DNA from: Balanoglossus misakiensis
Taxonomy: Eukaryota; Hemichordata
Direction of reading: 5' to 3'
Length of the DNA stretch: 64,000 nucleotides
NCBI GenBank assembly: GCA_040954595.2
Contig: CM082585.2
Coordinates: 8,990,001 to 9,054,000 of the forward strand
The notes under the pieces are model-generated. The model saw nothing but the letters and a program-made list of their open reading frames with translations, did no database searches and had not been told where the DNA came from. Positions 24,066-35,640 of this stretch are shown one piece after another (position 1 is the first letter of the stretch; every line of letters starts with the position of its first letter). Made by a program: the position numbers and the translations under genes.

Positions 24066-24071
24066 TTTATT
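24066..24071 (-). terminator. zic: candidate zic polyadenylation signal AATAAA
   Basis: A canonical AATAAA (TTTATT on the plus strand) lies 66 bp past the zic stop codon. Roughly 25-45 bp further on, the minus strand has a T-rich stretch with TTTTTG and TAGG, a plausible downstream element. It would give a very short 3' UTR. Longer UTRs using more distal signals are equally possible for a developmental regulator. Confidence 0.45.
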
Positions 24072-24136
24072 GCAGGTTATGAAATGTCTCAAGGATGATT
24101 ACTCTAAGTCCCTGGGAGGAGTTTTTTGGGGGGCGC

Positions 24137-24603
24137 TCAGAAATGCGAAGCGGTTGTAGGTATGCTATGGCTGGTCGTCGTGGTGCTGCTTAAACTGAGC
24201 GGGTGGCTGCTGATCGGCGAGTGCTCGTTACTCGGCGGCGTGGGCATGCCGGCCGCGCTCTGGCACACGTACCACTCGCTCAGGTTGGTGTGGGTCGGCG
24301 GCTGCATACTGGGCGGGTTGGCGGCCAGCGGCAGCGAGGTGACGCTGTGGCCGCTCTCCGAGTTCTGCGGCGAGATCAGCGACGGCGTCGAGGCGTCGTA
24401 GACGCTGGTCGGCGGCGGCGACTTCCCGTGCACTTTCATGTGCTTTCGGAGCGAGCTGGGGTGCGTGTAACTCTTATCACATCCACGTACCTTGCAATTG
24501 TAGGGCTTATCCGACGTGTGCACGTGTGAATGTTTCTTGCGATCGCTGGAGTTGGCAAAGCGACGATCACAGCCATCGAATTCACACTTAAACGGTTTCT
24601 CGC
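24137..24603 (-). CDS. zic: zic coding exon 2: fingers 4-5 and C-terminus
   Basis: Encodes residues 378-532 and the TGA stop (24139-24137). The acceptor is CTGTAG directly before GCGAGAAACC, giving [12 protein letters not shown] of finger 4. Fingers 4 and 5 are followed by a Ser/Pro/Thr-rich tail of about 95 residues containing [10 protein letters not shown] (about 484-493), which resembles the C-terminal NEWYV motif of other Zic proteins, and then TPPSNEHSP. Finger 5 reads [13 protein letters not shown], two residues longer between its cysteines than vertebrate Zic. No further coding exon is needed, because the frame ends naturally with a stop after the conserved tail. Confidence 0.95.
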
Positions 24604-26922
24604 CTACAGAGGAATAAAAAGAAGCAAAGAAGGGAAAATTACCATCATGTCATATACAGAAAGATGTGTGATAAACTTACCACGGCGTCGGTAAGAAAGC
24701 ATTGTTATTCGCCAGGGCTACAATCAGCTTTGGCCAATAAAACTACAAAATGTTCGCAGCGGTCCTGGCGTGACACCGGGGACCATAGAACACGACTCAG
24801 ATTGCACAAATATCCGGAGAACATGAAAAATTGGATTGCTAGAATCGGATTTAGTTGCGGATTTGCGTGGGAATTATCCGTAATCGTGTCGCCCGGAGTC
24901 AAATTAGGACGATTTTTTTCCTCAAAACTTCCAACATGCAGACTTCATTTTTTTTCTCTACCAGTGAGAAAAGAACAACTGACGCGACGGAATCCTTAGA
25001 GAGTTACAGGGTTTCTTTGAAACATTCCGCAAATTTCGCCGAAAATTGGTAGGGGCAAGCGTAATCGGGCAAATAGCGGTGTTTGTATGTTTTAACAACC
25101 GTAATATGGAGCACGGGGTTGATCCACTAAAAAACGGCGATAGCAGCTGTGTCGATTACACTCTTACTAAAATGTCATCGACTTGGCTGTAAACAAAACC
25201 AGCCGAGTCACAGTTGTTATTTCGGCTAACCCGACCCAAAGTATATCGATCTTTCTCTCTCTCTCTCCCTCTCCGCGGTCGTCGGTTTTAGTTGTGCTTT
25301 TTGAAATCAAACAGGGAACAGTCGAGATTTGGTCGCTCAGAAGACATGCACAGAAACGGCGAAAAACCCGAACGCCGGAAGCTTCAGTGTGCGCTGGGTT
25401 TACCGTTTACAACCACTGCGGACAATAATGTACAAAAGACATCATGGGGGCAAAAAACACTTGGGTTTCAAGCTGCCAGTAGCTCTCCAACCCCGCGGTA
25501 ACAGTACATGCAACAGTAAAAAAAGGGGCAAAAACAACCCTAAAATCAACATTTCACAAATAAAGTTGAAAAGAAAATGACAAAACGAGAATCCCGAAGC
25601 GAAAAATCGTCAGGGATTCGCGGAAACTCTGACGATAACAGAAACTTGAAAGTTGGCGACCAAATCTGGCGGGAGGCGAACTTTTGAAACTTATAGTCAC
25701 AACAAGCGATTTCAAAATATTTACATCGGTGTTGTGGGGTGTGTGTATGTGTGTCTGTGGAGGGCAATGACAGAAAGTCTACCGTCTTACCTGTATGCGT
25801 TCGTTTATGAATTTTTAAGTTTTCCGATCTGGCGAAGACTTTTCCGCAGCCGGGAAAAGGACAAGGGAAAGGTTTTTCGCCTGTGTGGACTCGGACGTGA
25901 TTGACAAGTTTGTACTTCGCTTTGAACGGTTTTAAGTTCCTCGTGCAATTTTGCCAATAGCACGTGTGGTTCGATTGTTCTGGCCCCCCAATGTGCTCAA
26001 CTGTTATGTGTGTCACTATTTCGTGCATTGAAGTGAAAGTCTTGTTGCACGGTTTCTTGGGGTTCGGCTGTTCCTGGTCGACCCACATGCACGTCAACTC
26101 CTGTTTAATCGGCTGGCGCATGTATCGGAAAAACGCTCCCGGTCCGTGGGCCGGGTTCATGTTCATATTCATGTTCATATTCATGTGGTTCATGTTCATG
26201 GGATTCATGTGCGGGTTGTGGTGCAACTGGGGCGACGTCAGGTGCTCGTTCCGCGGACTCGTCACCTGGTTGAACTGGTCGGCTCCTCTGTACATGTCGC
26301 TGGGAATGGTCAGGCGCATTTGCGTGTTGACGTGATGGGGAGCCGCGTGGTGCGGGCCCGCCTGCTCGTGCAGCCCCGGAAAAAGCACATGCGACGAGCT
26401 CCCGACGTCGGAATGACCGTGGGGTCCGTAGTTGGTGGTCGGGACGAACATACTGTGGTGCGGCGCTGTGTTGGCGGCCAGGCTCTCGTGGGAGGCGAGG
26501 CTGGTTCCCAGCGGCACGGCGGATCCGGTGAGATGCTCTCTTCGCAGGAGGAAGTCCCGGCTGGCCGAGAGTGCCTGCGCCGTGTAGCTGGTGACATGGC
26601 CGTGCGCGTGGTGGCTGTGCGAGTGCGGCACATAGCCGTTGGTCTGCGGGCTAAAATTGCTGGCTGCGCTACTGGTCTCCATGTGGTGCGGCGGGCTGAG
26701 TTTCAGTGCCCCCATGTGTGCCGCTTCCATGCCGTACGGGTTGAGCCCCATGCCGGACGACTCCGTAGTAGATTCGCTTGAATGGTGTGCATGCGGAGCT
26801 AATCCAAACGTCGACATCCCATTAATATTTTGATGCGAGGTAACATCAACCAGTCGCAGAGCTGCGTTGCGTTTGCTCAGTCCGTGATCCATGTACGTCG
26901 ACTGCAGAGTCTCCGCAGTCAT
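24137..26922 (-). CDS. zic: Zic/odd-paired family C2H2 zinc-finger transcription factor (two coding exons, 532 aa)
   Basis: Nuclear DNA-binding transcription factor of the Zic/Opa family; family members act in neural, muscle and segmental patterning and bind GC-rich Gli-like sites. Coding sequence joins 26922-25791 and 24603-24137; the split codon restores Gly378 in the HTGEKPF linker. Five fingers are visible: ZF1 Cys278/Cys292/His305/His310, ZF2 Cys321/Cys326/His342/His346, ZF3 Cys354/Cys359/His372/His376, ZF4 Cys384/Cys389/His402/His406, ZF5 Cys414/Cys419/His432/His436. ZF1 and ZF2 carry the CxW tryptophans (Trp280, Trp323) of the tandem CWCH2 motif. ZF-NC ([13 protein letters not shown], about 264-276) precedes ZF1, and a ZOC-like RDFLLRRE lies at 122-129. 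The start is ATG 26922: an in-frame TAA sits four codons upstream (26934-26932). ZF5 has C-x4-C spacing, as in Drosophila Opa. No other gene is recognisable nearby. Family assignment is very secure; paralogue identity cannot be told. Confidence 0.97.
24604..25790 (-). other. zic: zic intron (1187 bp, GT-AG, between fingers 3 and 4)
   Basis: Donor GTAAGA at 25790 and acceptor TGTAG at 24608-24604 flank a phase-1 intron. Reading through the donor keeps the finger-3 frame open to a stop at 25548-25546, about 80 codons into the intron. A plus-strand CT run lies at about 25253-25271. The short frames inside it on both strands match no family I know. I see no transposon or RNA gene in it. Confidence 0.9.
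25791..26922 (-). CDS. zic: zic coding exon 1: N-terminus, ZOC-like motif, ZF-NC and fingers 1-3
   Basis: Encodes residues 1-377 plus the first base of the Gly378 codon. The N-terminal half is low-complexity, rich in His, Ser, Met and Asn, with a His-rich patch ([10 protein letters not shown], about 100-109) and a Met-Asn run (about 239-256). The conserved blocks are [10 protein letters not shown] (21-30), SRDFLLRRE (121-129) and the ZF-NC/finger region from about 264. The exon ends at ACACAG followed by GTAAGA, a good donor (GT at 25790-25789). The boundary between fingers 3 and 4 matches the position of the conserved 'A' intron of bilaterian Zic genes, as I recall it from the literature. 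Confidence 0.95.
26153..26212 (-). repeat. in-frame Met-Asn codon repeat inside zic exon 1
   Basis: The plus strand shows a roughly 12-bp repeat of TTCATGTTCATA type, encoding alternating Met-Asn (about residues 239-256) just before the ZF-NC region. It is a coding minisatellite likely to vary in length between individuals or species. Confidence 0.8.
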
Positions 26923-26931
26923 CGGTGATTT

Positions 26932-27021
26932 TTAAACTGCGCTGCACCAAAAGGAAATGCTACCCTGCAAATGAACGTTCACTTTTGGAAAGAAGCACTG
27001 AAAGTGTCCCCTCGTTCGCAT
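26932..27021 (-). other. upstream ORF 2 in putative zic leader (29 codons)
   Basis: A second ATG at 27021-27019 overlaps uORF 1 in another frame. It is in frame with zic but stops at the TAA 26934-26932, four codons before the zic ATG. A ribosome starting here would terminate right next to the main start. Its use is inference. Confidence 0.3.
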
Positions 27022-27170
27022 GCATACACTGCTTGTTAGACGCCCAGCGTGAACGTATTACGGGTAATTATAGTGCCACACGATTGGTTGCTTTGTGTTG
27101 AGTGACAACTTGACAGTTGATGAACCAATAGATGCTTTGATAGCGGTGTCGCGCCTGCGCACTGGCGTGT
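26935..27170 (-). promoter_or_regulatory. zic: candidate zic 5' leader and proximal promoter
   Basis: Upstream of the zic ATG, reading the minus strand, there is a perfect NRF1-type GCGCCTGCGC core at 27151-27160 (written for the plus strand; the motif is near-palindromic). CCAAT-box cores are seen in either orientation (ACCAAT near 27124-27129; ATTGGT near 27085-27090), and a TATAAT-like string lies near 27072. These are individually common motifs, but they fall together 150-240 bp before the start codon, where a proximal promoter is expected. The transcription start is not determined, and a 5' non-coding exon farther upstream cannot be excluded. Confidence 0.4.
26960..27025 (-). other. upstream ORF 1 in putative zic leader (21 codons)
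   Basis: ATG at 27025-27023 runs 21 codons to TAG at 26962-26960, ending 37 bp before the zic start. It is relevant only if the zic transcript begins upstream of 27025, which is not known. The peptide looks like nothing familiar. Confidence 0.3.
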
Positions 27171-30100
27171 TGTCTGATTTCATAGCATTTCGCGAGGATT
27201 TGGAGATGTCATTCCACGGCCCTCCCGCTGCGGACGCCTTGTTTCACCATGATTGGATACGTGTGTAGCGGGGAGGCTTCGTACTCTCTTCGCGTTCAAC
27301 TCGTCTGGCACTCCACTCACTCACTCCCCTGTACATGTGATCTGGTGCTCTACACCGAACCACCGCCCGCACAGTGGCGTCCAACGAAACTGATGAGCGA
27401 AGAAGGAGAGAGAGAAAAAAACTAGCCGGGGTTTGCCCGACTACTAGCTTCGAACTTCGAAGCTGTTTGAACCGCACCACGGGGTTAATGTCTAAACACC
27501 GACAGAGCAGTCGGGCAAAACATCAATTTAAATCCATCGGCTACTAGTCGATCGGTGTAACACCACTTGCAACACGAGTCGAGCGGCACCGACTACCGAG
27601 GACCATAAAAAATCATTTAATAGCGCCATAAAACATCTCAATAAAGCCATCGGTGGAAAAACTTTTTCCGGTTCCACGGGCCCAGCGAGTAAGAAAACAC
27701 CAAGTACGAAACAAACAGATGTCTGTTTCAGTTTCAAGTTGCTCGCCTGGGTAAGTTATTGCGTTACGTCACTCTTTAAACGAGGTTTGGAAATAAAATG
27801 GCCATCCGCACTGGAGGCCTTGAGACAGCAGATAAAAAGGGGGCAGTTTTCACTCGATGGGCATGTATGCTTAACAAAACGCGAACTACACCCCGAAACA
27901 AAACGGGCTTTTTGTGTCTTTAAACGCACTGGTGTTGATGGGTGGGGGAAGAAAACGACAACATCGCGCTGAACAAAGGCAGGCGACAATCTCCCCATTT
28001 GTTTATTATCACCAATAAACATTTTGCTGTCAACGGACGCGTGGTTTTGTGCGCGGCATTGAGTGGGTGCCCTCACACTTTTTGCCCAGAGTCGATTTAT
28101 TTTCCCCCGGCCAGAGCGCAAGTTGACGAATGCCAACGGTAGATGACCAACTTCCTGTGACGTAATAAATAAACAAATGCACCACTATCTGCTGGGATTT
28201 AAGGATTTTAAGCTTCGGAAACTTTTACTTTATCAAAATAAACAACTTCAAATCGCATTTGCGATAAGTTTGGTGATTGTTGCGCCCGAGTTCGGTCCAT
28301 GGGGGCAACGCAACGCCCCTGGACTCGAAAACAAACCAGGGAATGAGCGTATGTGTGATATATTGTGAAATTAGCCACGTCTGTGACGAACTGATTTTCG
28401 GTTTCCACGGCTAGGGCGCCCCACTTAGTCGCGCAGTGGTACAACTCAAATTTACCCACGGTGTGTCCGCCGCGCCCCCGTTCAACTCGTGGTTTCAGTT
28501 TTACCAGACTGTCCCATTCCATTCCACACACGGAAGATCTAGCCTTGAGAAATATACAAAAAAAGTCCTACTTTGATTTGAAGACATCTCATACAAACAG
28601 ATGGTTTGAGGGGCGGGATTCTAATAAATTTGAAGTGTATAAACCGTTTGCCTCCCCCCGGTTCACAAATATACAAGTAGGTATGATTAGATCAGCTGGA
28701 CGTTACAGCGTGTTTAATTGTTGAGTTAAGAACAGCGGATGAGTTTCATCATCGCACTCGTGGGGACTAAACCAGGCAGCCAGGGCAAGCGTCTTTTCAC
28801 CCTGAGAAAGAAAAAAAAAATCACTCACGGTAAAAGCGAGTTGACTTCCGACACGGTGTATGTTTATTGTCCAACAACACAAAAGATTCCCCCCCCCTCA
28901 ATATTTGTCTTCTGCCCAGAAAGTTACTGTAAAACTCTAAACAAGGGAGGGCAATATACGTGTGACTTAGACCAGCCCCTACTCAGCGGGTGATGTTTAC
29001 CTTCGCCGACAATAAAAATTAATTAACAGTCCTAGGTGAAGAGTTGTACAACGTCAACGATGATTGACAGCTTGGAGGGCACAAAGAGGGCTCCACCCTC
29101 CACTCAGTTTAACCAGCGCCAATGTGGTGGGACAAAAACGTTTTTCACTGCCCTGACAAAGGTTTGGCATTCCCAACTAAGGACTACATGAATGTCGCTC
29201 GTTCACTCCCCATAGAATGGACAACAATATGCATAATTTAGGCTATTAGGGGTTCGCACGTTGGGCTTGTTCTGGACGGATGGTCACTGGTTTTACTTTT
29301 TTTTTAACGGTAGTCGGTGTTTTCATCGGCGCAAGTTGCCGTTTAACCTATCAGGAGGCGATCGAGTGCGGTCTAGCACCGAGGGAGGGAGAGGGAGAAA
29401 GAACATGCTTCCAAACAAAGACGACATGATAAATCCCCCCCCCAAGTCGTGACAAACTCTCCCCTCCAATGTCAACGTTGACAGCTTCTCCACCCGTTAT
29501 ATTGAACTTCCGCAAACACGTGCAACGCCAACAGCCTGTAAATCTACTACGAGTTTTATCAGTTAGGGGTGGAATTAGCGAAAGTTGCGGAGAGGGGAAA
29601 CGCCTCGCGTGTTACTTCCAGCTGAGCGCCGCTATCAACTTTCTTATCCGTCAGTTTGGAAGGACTTCGCTGACAACTGCCCTGTGAGACTTATTCCAAA
29701 TAAACTAGGTGTAATTGTACATATGATAGGTCGGTATTAGCGTCTAATCAATTGTGAGGATTTCCTGGCAGTGTTGGCTAAGACCATCTGGTGTGATTAT
29801 TGGCATTTGGCTATTAGCTATCAGAAATTAATTAGACGGTTAGCCAAGGCCCGTGTCATGTCCGCTGTGTTGTGTGTACACTCACTCGGTGTTTGCGTAC
29901 ACTCGCGCGTGGGGAGCGGTGTGGGTTCAGTCGATCGAAACCCCCCTCTTCACCGCAAGTGTAGGAATTCCTGGAATTTCCCCTTCGTTGCTCGCTGAAT
30001 TTTTTTTTATCTTCCAGCGCGATTTTCCCCCGGACAATGCAACGGTTTGGGGGATGAGAAGACAGCGTCGTTGGTCCCCCAAAGCTTGTCGATACACTTG

Positions 30101-33100
30101 GACAAATGTGACAAAACAAGCTACCGTTTTACGCCTTTAGAGATGCCTGCGTGAGCGGGCCTTTGTTGGTATTTGCCAAAGTGGAAAAATCAACCACCCA
30201 GCTAATCACCGCCGAATGAGCGACTAATTCTCCGGACAATCCCCCGAGAAAAGACCAGTGTCTTGCACGCCCGGTTGTCAGTGACACGGAGCCCAGATTT
30301 CGGCAAAATAAGAAGTTCCCCCCACAGCCAGACACCCCTTGAGTGAAGTGGTGTAAAAACAAATATAACCTCCCCCGCCCCTCACTCCCTGCCCATCCAC
30401 AAACATTAATCTTCATCGGTATCTACTTGACACTAGTGGGGAAAGACTCACACGGGCTGGCCCTACCAGTACAAAGACTTGAAGGGGTCTGATGAATCTG
30501 ATTGTCACCCCAACCAAGGGCCTTTGAATTGCCTTTTTTGTTTGAATTCTCAATAGGCTATCATTAGAGCCCACCACTATTTGTGTAACGATGTTGAGAT
30601 GTGTACATTTCCTATTGTCCGTTTCCAAGTGTCAATATTCCGTTCGCTAGGTTTTTTTCACAATTGCTGGCCCAACCCGTCATTTTCCTGACGTGCAGCT
30701 CTCAGTGTTTTTCCTGGTGTGGTGAATCGACCATGGAGGTATACCTCTATGAATCAACCAACCAACAAACCGATCAATCAACAAATGTCAATTTCATTGA
30801 CGTTGGCTGTTTTTTCTTACTTGACGCGAAGGTGCTTGGTGATCCTCGGAATGGCATGGGCCGATTCACACTGCAAGCTCACTGCAATATTCATGGCAAT
30901 TAGGCTAATCGTCGTCCCTTTTCGGGTCGATCGATGGCCGCTGTACGCCCCGCCTGTGTGTATCAAGCAAAGACTTATGACATGGGAGGTCTTGGGAGTC
31001 GCTTGACAAAATCGATAACAAAGCGAGGGGCGGTCTCAGCAAGCAGAGTGCCCACACTTTGTTCCAAAACAATAAAGACTAAACATAAATAATAATAATA
31101 AAACAACAGTAGGCAATTCACTGCAACAACATTGCTTCAGTTTTGAAGCTAACTTTGTAAGAATAAATCATGGACATTTCTCCTATCGATTTCCTCCGCT
31201 GAAAAAAAACGTTCCATCGCAGACAGGATCGGAGGCGAGGAGGTGCCCATGTTAATGTTTTAAGTACACGTGCATTGCGCACAAAACTCTGCGTGGATCA
31301 ACAGAGGAACCGGCTAGCCTACAATTAGGCCAATTTTCAAGCCAATTTTCTCGCCTGAAATATCGTCTGCATGTGGCCCTAACTTTTAAACTCTTGGCGG
31401 CTGCCTTTTCCCCCCCGACCGCTGCGCTCGTTCGCTCAGGGCTGGGAGCGAGTTTGAGGGGCAATTTCCGAAATAATCGGGCGTAGATAGAAGGTATGTG
31501 TATTGCGATGGACCCCTTTGGGCTGCGTGAAATGCCGCCCTCGTTTGGGATTTTAATGGCCTCGTTTACGGCTATCTTGCAAACGCACTGTGAATATTTT
31601 GACGCTACGCTGGGTCGCATGAAATGACAGTAGACTTAAAAGTGTACTGAAGATAATTCCAAAATGTCATACCTTGAGGGATAATTTTAACTTGAAAGTG
31701 TCTCATTCTATGAAGAAAAGGTGGAAGTCCACTTATGTTGGCCAGGTAGAGCCTAGGACTAGTGTAAAAGGTCTATTTTCAAAGGTTGAGTGTAACAATC
31801 AAGCGTAAAACCCCAGAATAATATCATCTCCGTGTGAATAAATCACAGTAGGGAGCTCCCCCGGCGAAAAGGTAAATTTCACAGGCGCATAGTTTTTAAT
31901 CAAAAATCACAAAAAATGGATTTCCCGAGACCTGCGCGCGCAATTTGTTCCTGGTCTTATTCAGTGGCTCAAAGTGGTGGACCGCTGCGAGAAGGAAATG
32001 AACACGGTTGCCGGGGGAAACGGACATCTCCACCATCCAGCGCTGAAACACCCTAATGCATATCGGGGGTTGATCTCCTCCATCGATACAGAGCATATTT
32101 CTTCGGTTTGAGCCAAAGGGAAACCTTCAACAAAACAGGGCGATTCTGAGTTCAGCTCAGTCGCTTTGCTTAAAGGGGCAAATTGCAACAGCGCCAAAAA
32201 AGAGTGCTTTTTCATTACTCGTCACCGATTCATTTTGAATACGGTTTCGCCGCAGGCTGGCAGATTCAATTTTCTACTCACAAAATAAAAATAAGCGAAC
32301 GCGGGGATTTCACGGGGAAAATTAAACGATAAATCTTTTTAATAGATACATTAAATACAAACACCCCCCAAAAATGGCCATACCTTTCAGTGTCTGCGTT
32401 AAAGCCCATTCTTAGCAAATGCACGATATATTTTTAGAGAGGTGTGTTAATTCCTGGCGTGCCGAAAATTCGCCTGTAAGTGTTGCGGCGGTAGTCTCGA
32501 TAAAAGGGCTTACGGGGGAGACGGAGGGGGGGGGGGGGTTGGCTTGGGGCGAAAAAAACACCACTAATGCAACAGTCTGCTTGTGGGTTATCGGCGAGCA
32601 CGGAGGCACACTACGGCAAACACGATTGGGGCAATTATGAATGCAGATTGGCGCTGTTGAGTCATAATTATATTTGGCAATGAAAAGTCATCATTTACCA
32701 TTCCCTGCGACAAAGAACCGACGCGTGAGGCACTTTTTTTTCCACGAACGAGTCGTTAGAAATAAGTTCTCCAAACATCATACAAATCAAACAAGTTGTA
32801 CATGAAATGCTGTATTCCAACTATACGAGGAAGTTCCCTCTGCATTAAGACTGCTCCGTCGTTGCACCCCCTTGATCTCACCAACTCAATTCATCACTTC
32901 AAATTTCAAGCTATCAATAATAATTGTTTGACCACGAATTAGCAAACAAAAAAACGTTCCCATTGTTTCCCTCAACCGCACGTTGATTTTGGAAACCGGG
33001 GAGCGTCTCTTCATATAATTTATATATTTTCGCAGCATCGGTCTCGTCATGTATCGGGTTTGTTGTAAAGTTCCGACAGTGCAATATAAAGTCATTGCTC

Positions 33101-33840
33101 CCCCGTAAGAGTTCTAGTAAAACTGTAAGTACAGGGAACAGTTTTGACGTGCGATTACCCTTATAAAGCGGACGTGCTCGTTTCAATTCTAGTATAAGTA
33201 CACGACTAACCTAGACTAGTAATATGTTAACTGGGGATAAATTTCACTAAACATTTAAAGGTCAGTTTTACTTTTTCAAGTGAAGAGATATATTATATTT
33301 AAAGTTATATTCCAAGGGGAAATGATGACGTTCACATAACATTATATCCCACTAAATCTCTTGAAGGCCTACTCTTTATCAAATAAGCACAGAACCCGAT
33401 TTCTGGAGTTGATCATGGCGACATTTTCTTCCAATTTAAAATATTAAGGTCAAGGACAAGGTGTGTTTATTTTACCTGTTTCAAATCAAAACGATCATAA
33501 TTGGTCATCGTAATCCTTGATCCAGTGGGGGGAAGTTGCCGGAGTGTCTCCACTGGAAACGGGCAAACGGAACGCATTAAAGGCAGACCCACCCGCTGGG
33601 AAGCGATGCTACCAACGAACGGGGAAACTGTTAACTTTCAAACTGCGGTGTCTTGATCCCGATCGCGGGGGCGTCGTCATCCCCGTCGCCGTCGACGTCT
33701 GCCGTCACCCTCTTCAGGGTTAAGTTCCCGCGCTCGGTCCGGCGACGTTTTGCGCCATTTGTAACCGGTTTCCAATTACGCTTCGATTTATCTGAAAGTA
33801 AACGAGAAAGGAGCGATTGATTTACTGATCCAGAAAACGT
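27171..33840. other. gene-free proximal 5' flank of zic
   Basis: No recognisable coding sequence. The longest frames are 122-126 codons (27756-28136 -, 31252-31620 -) and have no domain. Short AAT and A-run repeats occur near 31085-31100, and a G13 run at 32526-32538. Being directly upstream of zic, it is the likeliest place for a distal 5' non-coding exon, which I cannot see by eye. Confidence 0.5.
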
Positions 33841-33879
33841 ATCGCCGATTTCACGTCAGTGCCGTGTCTCCTTTTCAGC

Positions 33880-34200
33880 GCTCGTGAATTTGCGTACTTT
33901 AACACGTCTCCATGAATCTTCATAAATCGAACGATAGTCGGAGACAGCCAGCGAGAACTCTGGACCAATTATTGCCAATATTTCACACAGAAACAGGCTT
34001 TCCCGCAGGAAATTGAAAGTTATTGTGTTAGATACAGATCACTTTAATCAGATTTGTCTCGGGTTCGTGTTAATGATTTTTAAACGGGGTTTAAGTCTGG
34101 ATAAATCACCGATTAATTACGCATAGATTTTCAGGTGGCGAAATCTGCATAAATTAACATAATTAAGTCTAAACGTGTAACTCTAATTTGAGACAGCTCA
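33880..34200. promoter_or_regulatory. homeodomain-motif-rich island, candidate enhancer
   Basis: In about 320 bp there are CATAAATC (near 33920), CCAATTATTG (near 33964), GATTAATTAC (near 34110), CAGGTGG (near 34131) and CATAAATTAACATAATTAA (near 34148). Homeodomain, Hox/Cdx, Sox-like and E-box cores are packed between GTCT/AGAC Smad-type strings. Enhancer activity is inference. Confidence 0.3.
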
Positions 34201-34383
34201 GTAGTGCAGCAAATAACATCGTATGGTACAGAAACATTTAATACGATACTCGTTAGAAAACAAAAAATTATGAGTTGATTTTCTGTGGAGTTTGCGCAGT
34301 TGGAGGAAGCCAGTGTTGACTAGTACTTGCTAGCTCACAATGGGACATCGTTGCCTGTCCCATAAAATGATCTAGCAGTCTGA

Positions 34384-34497
34384 TATCTATGACTGCATGT
34401 CTGTCTGCCCCTCTGTCTATCTGTTTGCCACCATGCTCGCCCCGGCACCTGTCTATCTGTCTGTCTATTTCTCTGTCCGTCCCTGGCTGTTAAGCCC
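34384..34497 (+). repeat. degenerate TCTG/TCTA pyrimidine-rich repeat
   Basis: TCTGTC and TCTATC units recur irregularly over about 110 bp, which suggests a decayed tetranucleotide microsatellite. Confidence 0.6.
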
Positions 34498-35617
34498 GTT
34501 CTCCCAAGAGTAAGACCGTGAGTGTTTGAAATACACAGACGCGAAGAAAAAAATTAATTAGATTAAATAACAGGTTTGTACAGTGTTTATTCGTGCATTA
34601 TCACAAATGTGAATTTCCACCAGCGGCGGGACAGTGGAATCATAGACTACACTGCCCATCAACCGCCGGTGTCTCTATCCGGTGAAAATGGTATCGTCAC
34701 AAGTAATTACCACCAGGGGAGTATTTTGCGACTAATGGAGCAAAACTTATGGTGAAATTGCAGCGAGACAGATTTACGGCCGCTGGGGGAGAGCGCGGGG
34801 ATATCAACGCGATATGCCCATTTCGGCGGTTATGAATTACGGCTGCAACAGACCATGAAATCCCCAAAAATGAAACTGTGATCGCTTCATCGGTCGTCCG
34901 CGACGATGGCGGGGGTATTTTTTTCTACCCTGCGCACGGACGGCCGGAGGGTTCAGAGTATAACATTACCAGCAGGTCTAAACACACAGTCACTCACTCT
35001 CCCTCTCTCTAAGAACAATTGACGTAACTTCAAATGATTGATAGGTTTTCGATCTATCGATGGATGGATGGATTTTAATTAGCGCTCTGGTCCATGTGCT
35101 GGGAAAGCGATACAGATATGTTAAAGGGACTATCCAGCAAGATCGCTCAACAATTTCTGATAATTATTTTAAGTCTCTAGAGTACTATTTCACCATGATT
35201 AAAAATCACACGCTTAAATTTAGCGTTATTTGTGTCCCGTTTTATCAATCACCGCAATTAAAACCCCTTTGACATTAATTAAAAGAGTGAAAATTTAGAA
35301 TGGTCGGCTCCATTAGCATTTATAATACATTTGACCTATGGACCGTTTTATCATCAAGACTCACGGTGATTATTTCCAGGTTTGATTCAATGCAGGTCAA
35401 TCATCCGTTTTCGCCAGCAGAGTACCTGTCTTTTGTGTATTTAAAACGGAATACACGTTTGTGTTGATGGAGATGGCAACTTCTCGTTTAGGTTCCGAGC
35501 CCTGTTTGCCAAAAGCAACTGACACAAAAATTAAATGTACGGGATATTATGGCCATAACATTTCCGCCACTTTGATAAGCGTGAAAACTCCGCGCTCTAG
35601 TTTGCTAATCGCGCCAT

Positions 35618-35640
35618 AATCCTTCCTTAATTAAAGGATT
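35618..35640. promoter_or_regulatory. inverted AATCCTT...AAGGATT dyad
   Basis: AATCCTT (35618-35624) and AAGGATT (35634-35640) flank CCTTAATTA. The left arm, preceded by T, makes TAATCC, the core bound by K50 homeodomains such as Otx and Gsc, and TTAATTAA sits in the middle. Motif evidence only. Confidence 0.35.

Noticed and set aside
26146-26781. 211-codon plus-strand frame opposite zic exon 1
   Set aside because: Antisense shadow of a GC-rich conserved coding exon; its Val/Arg/His-rich composition follows from the zic codons.
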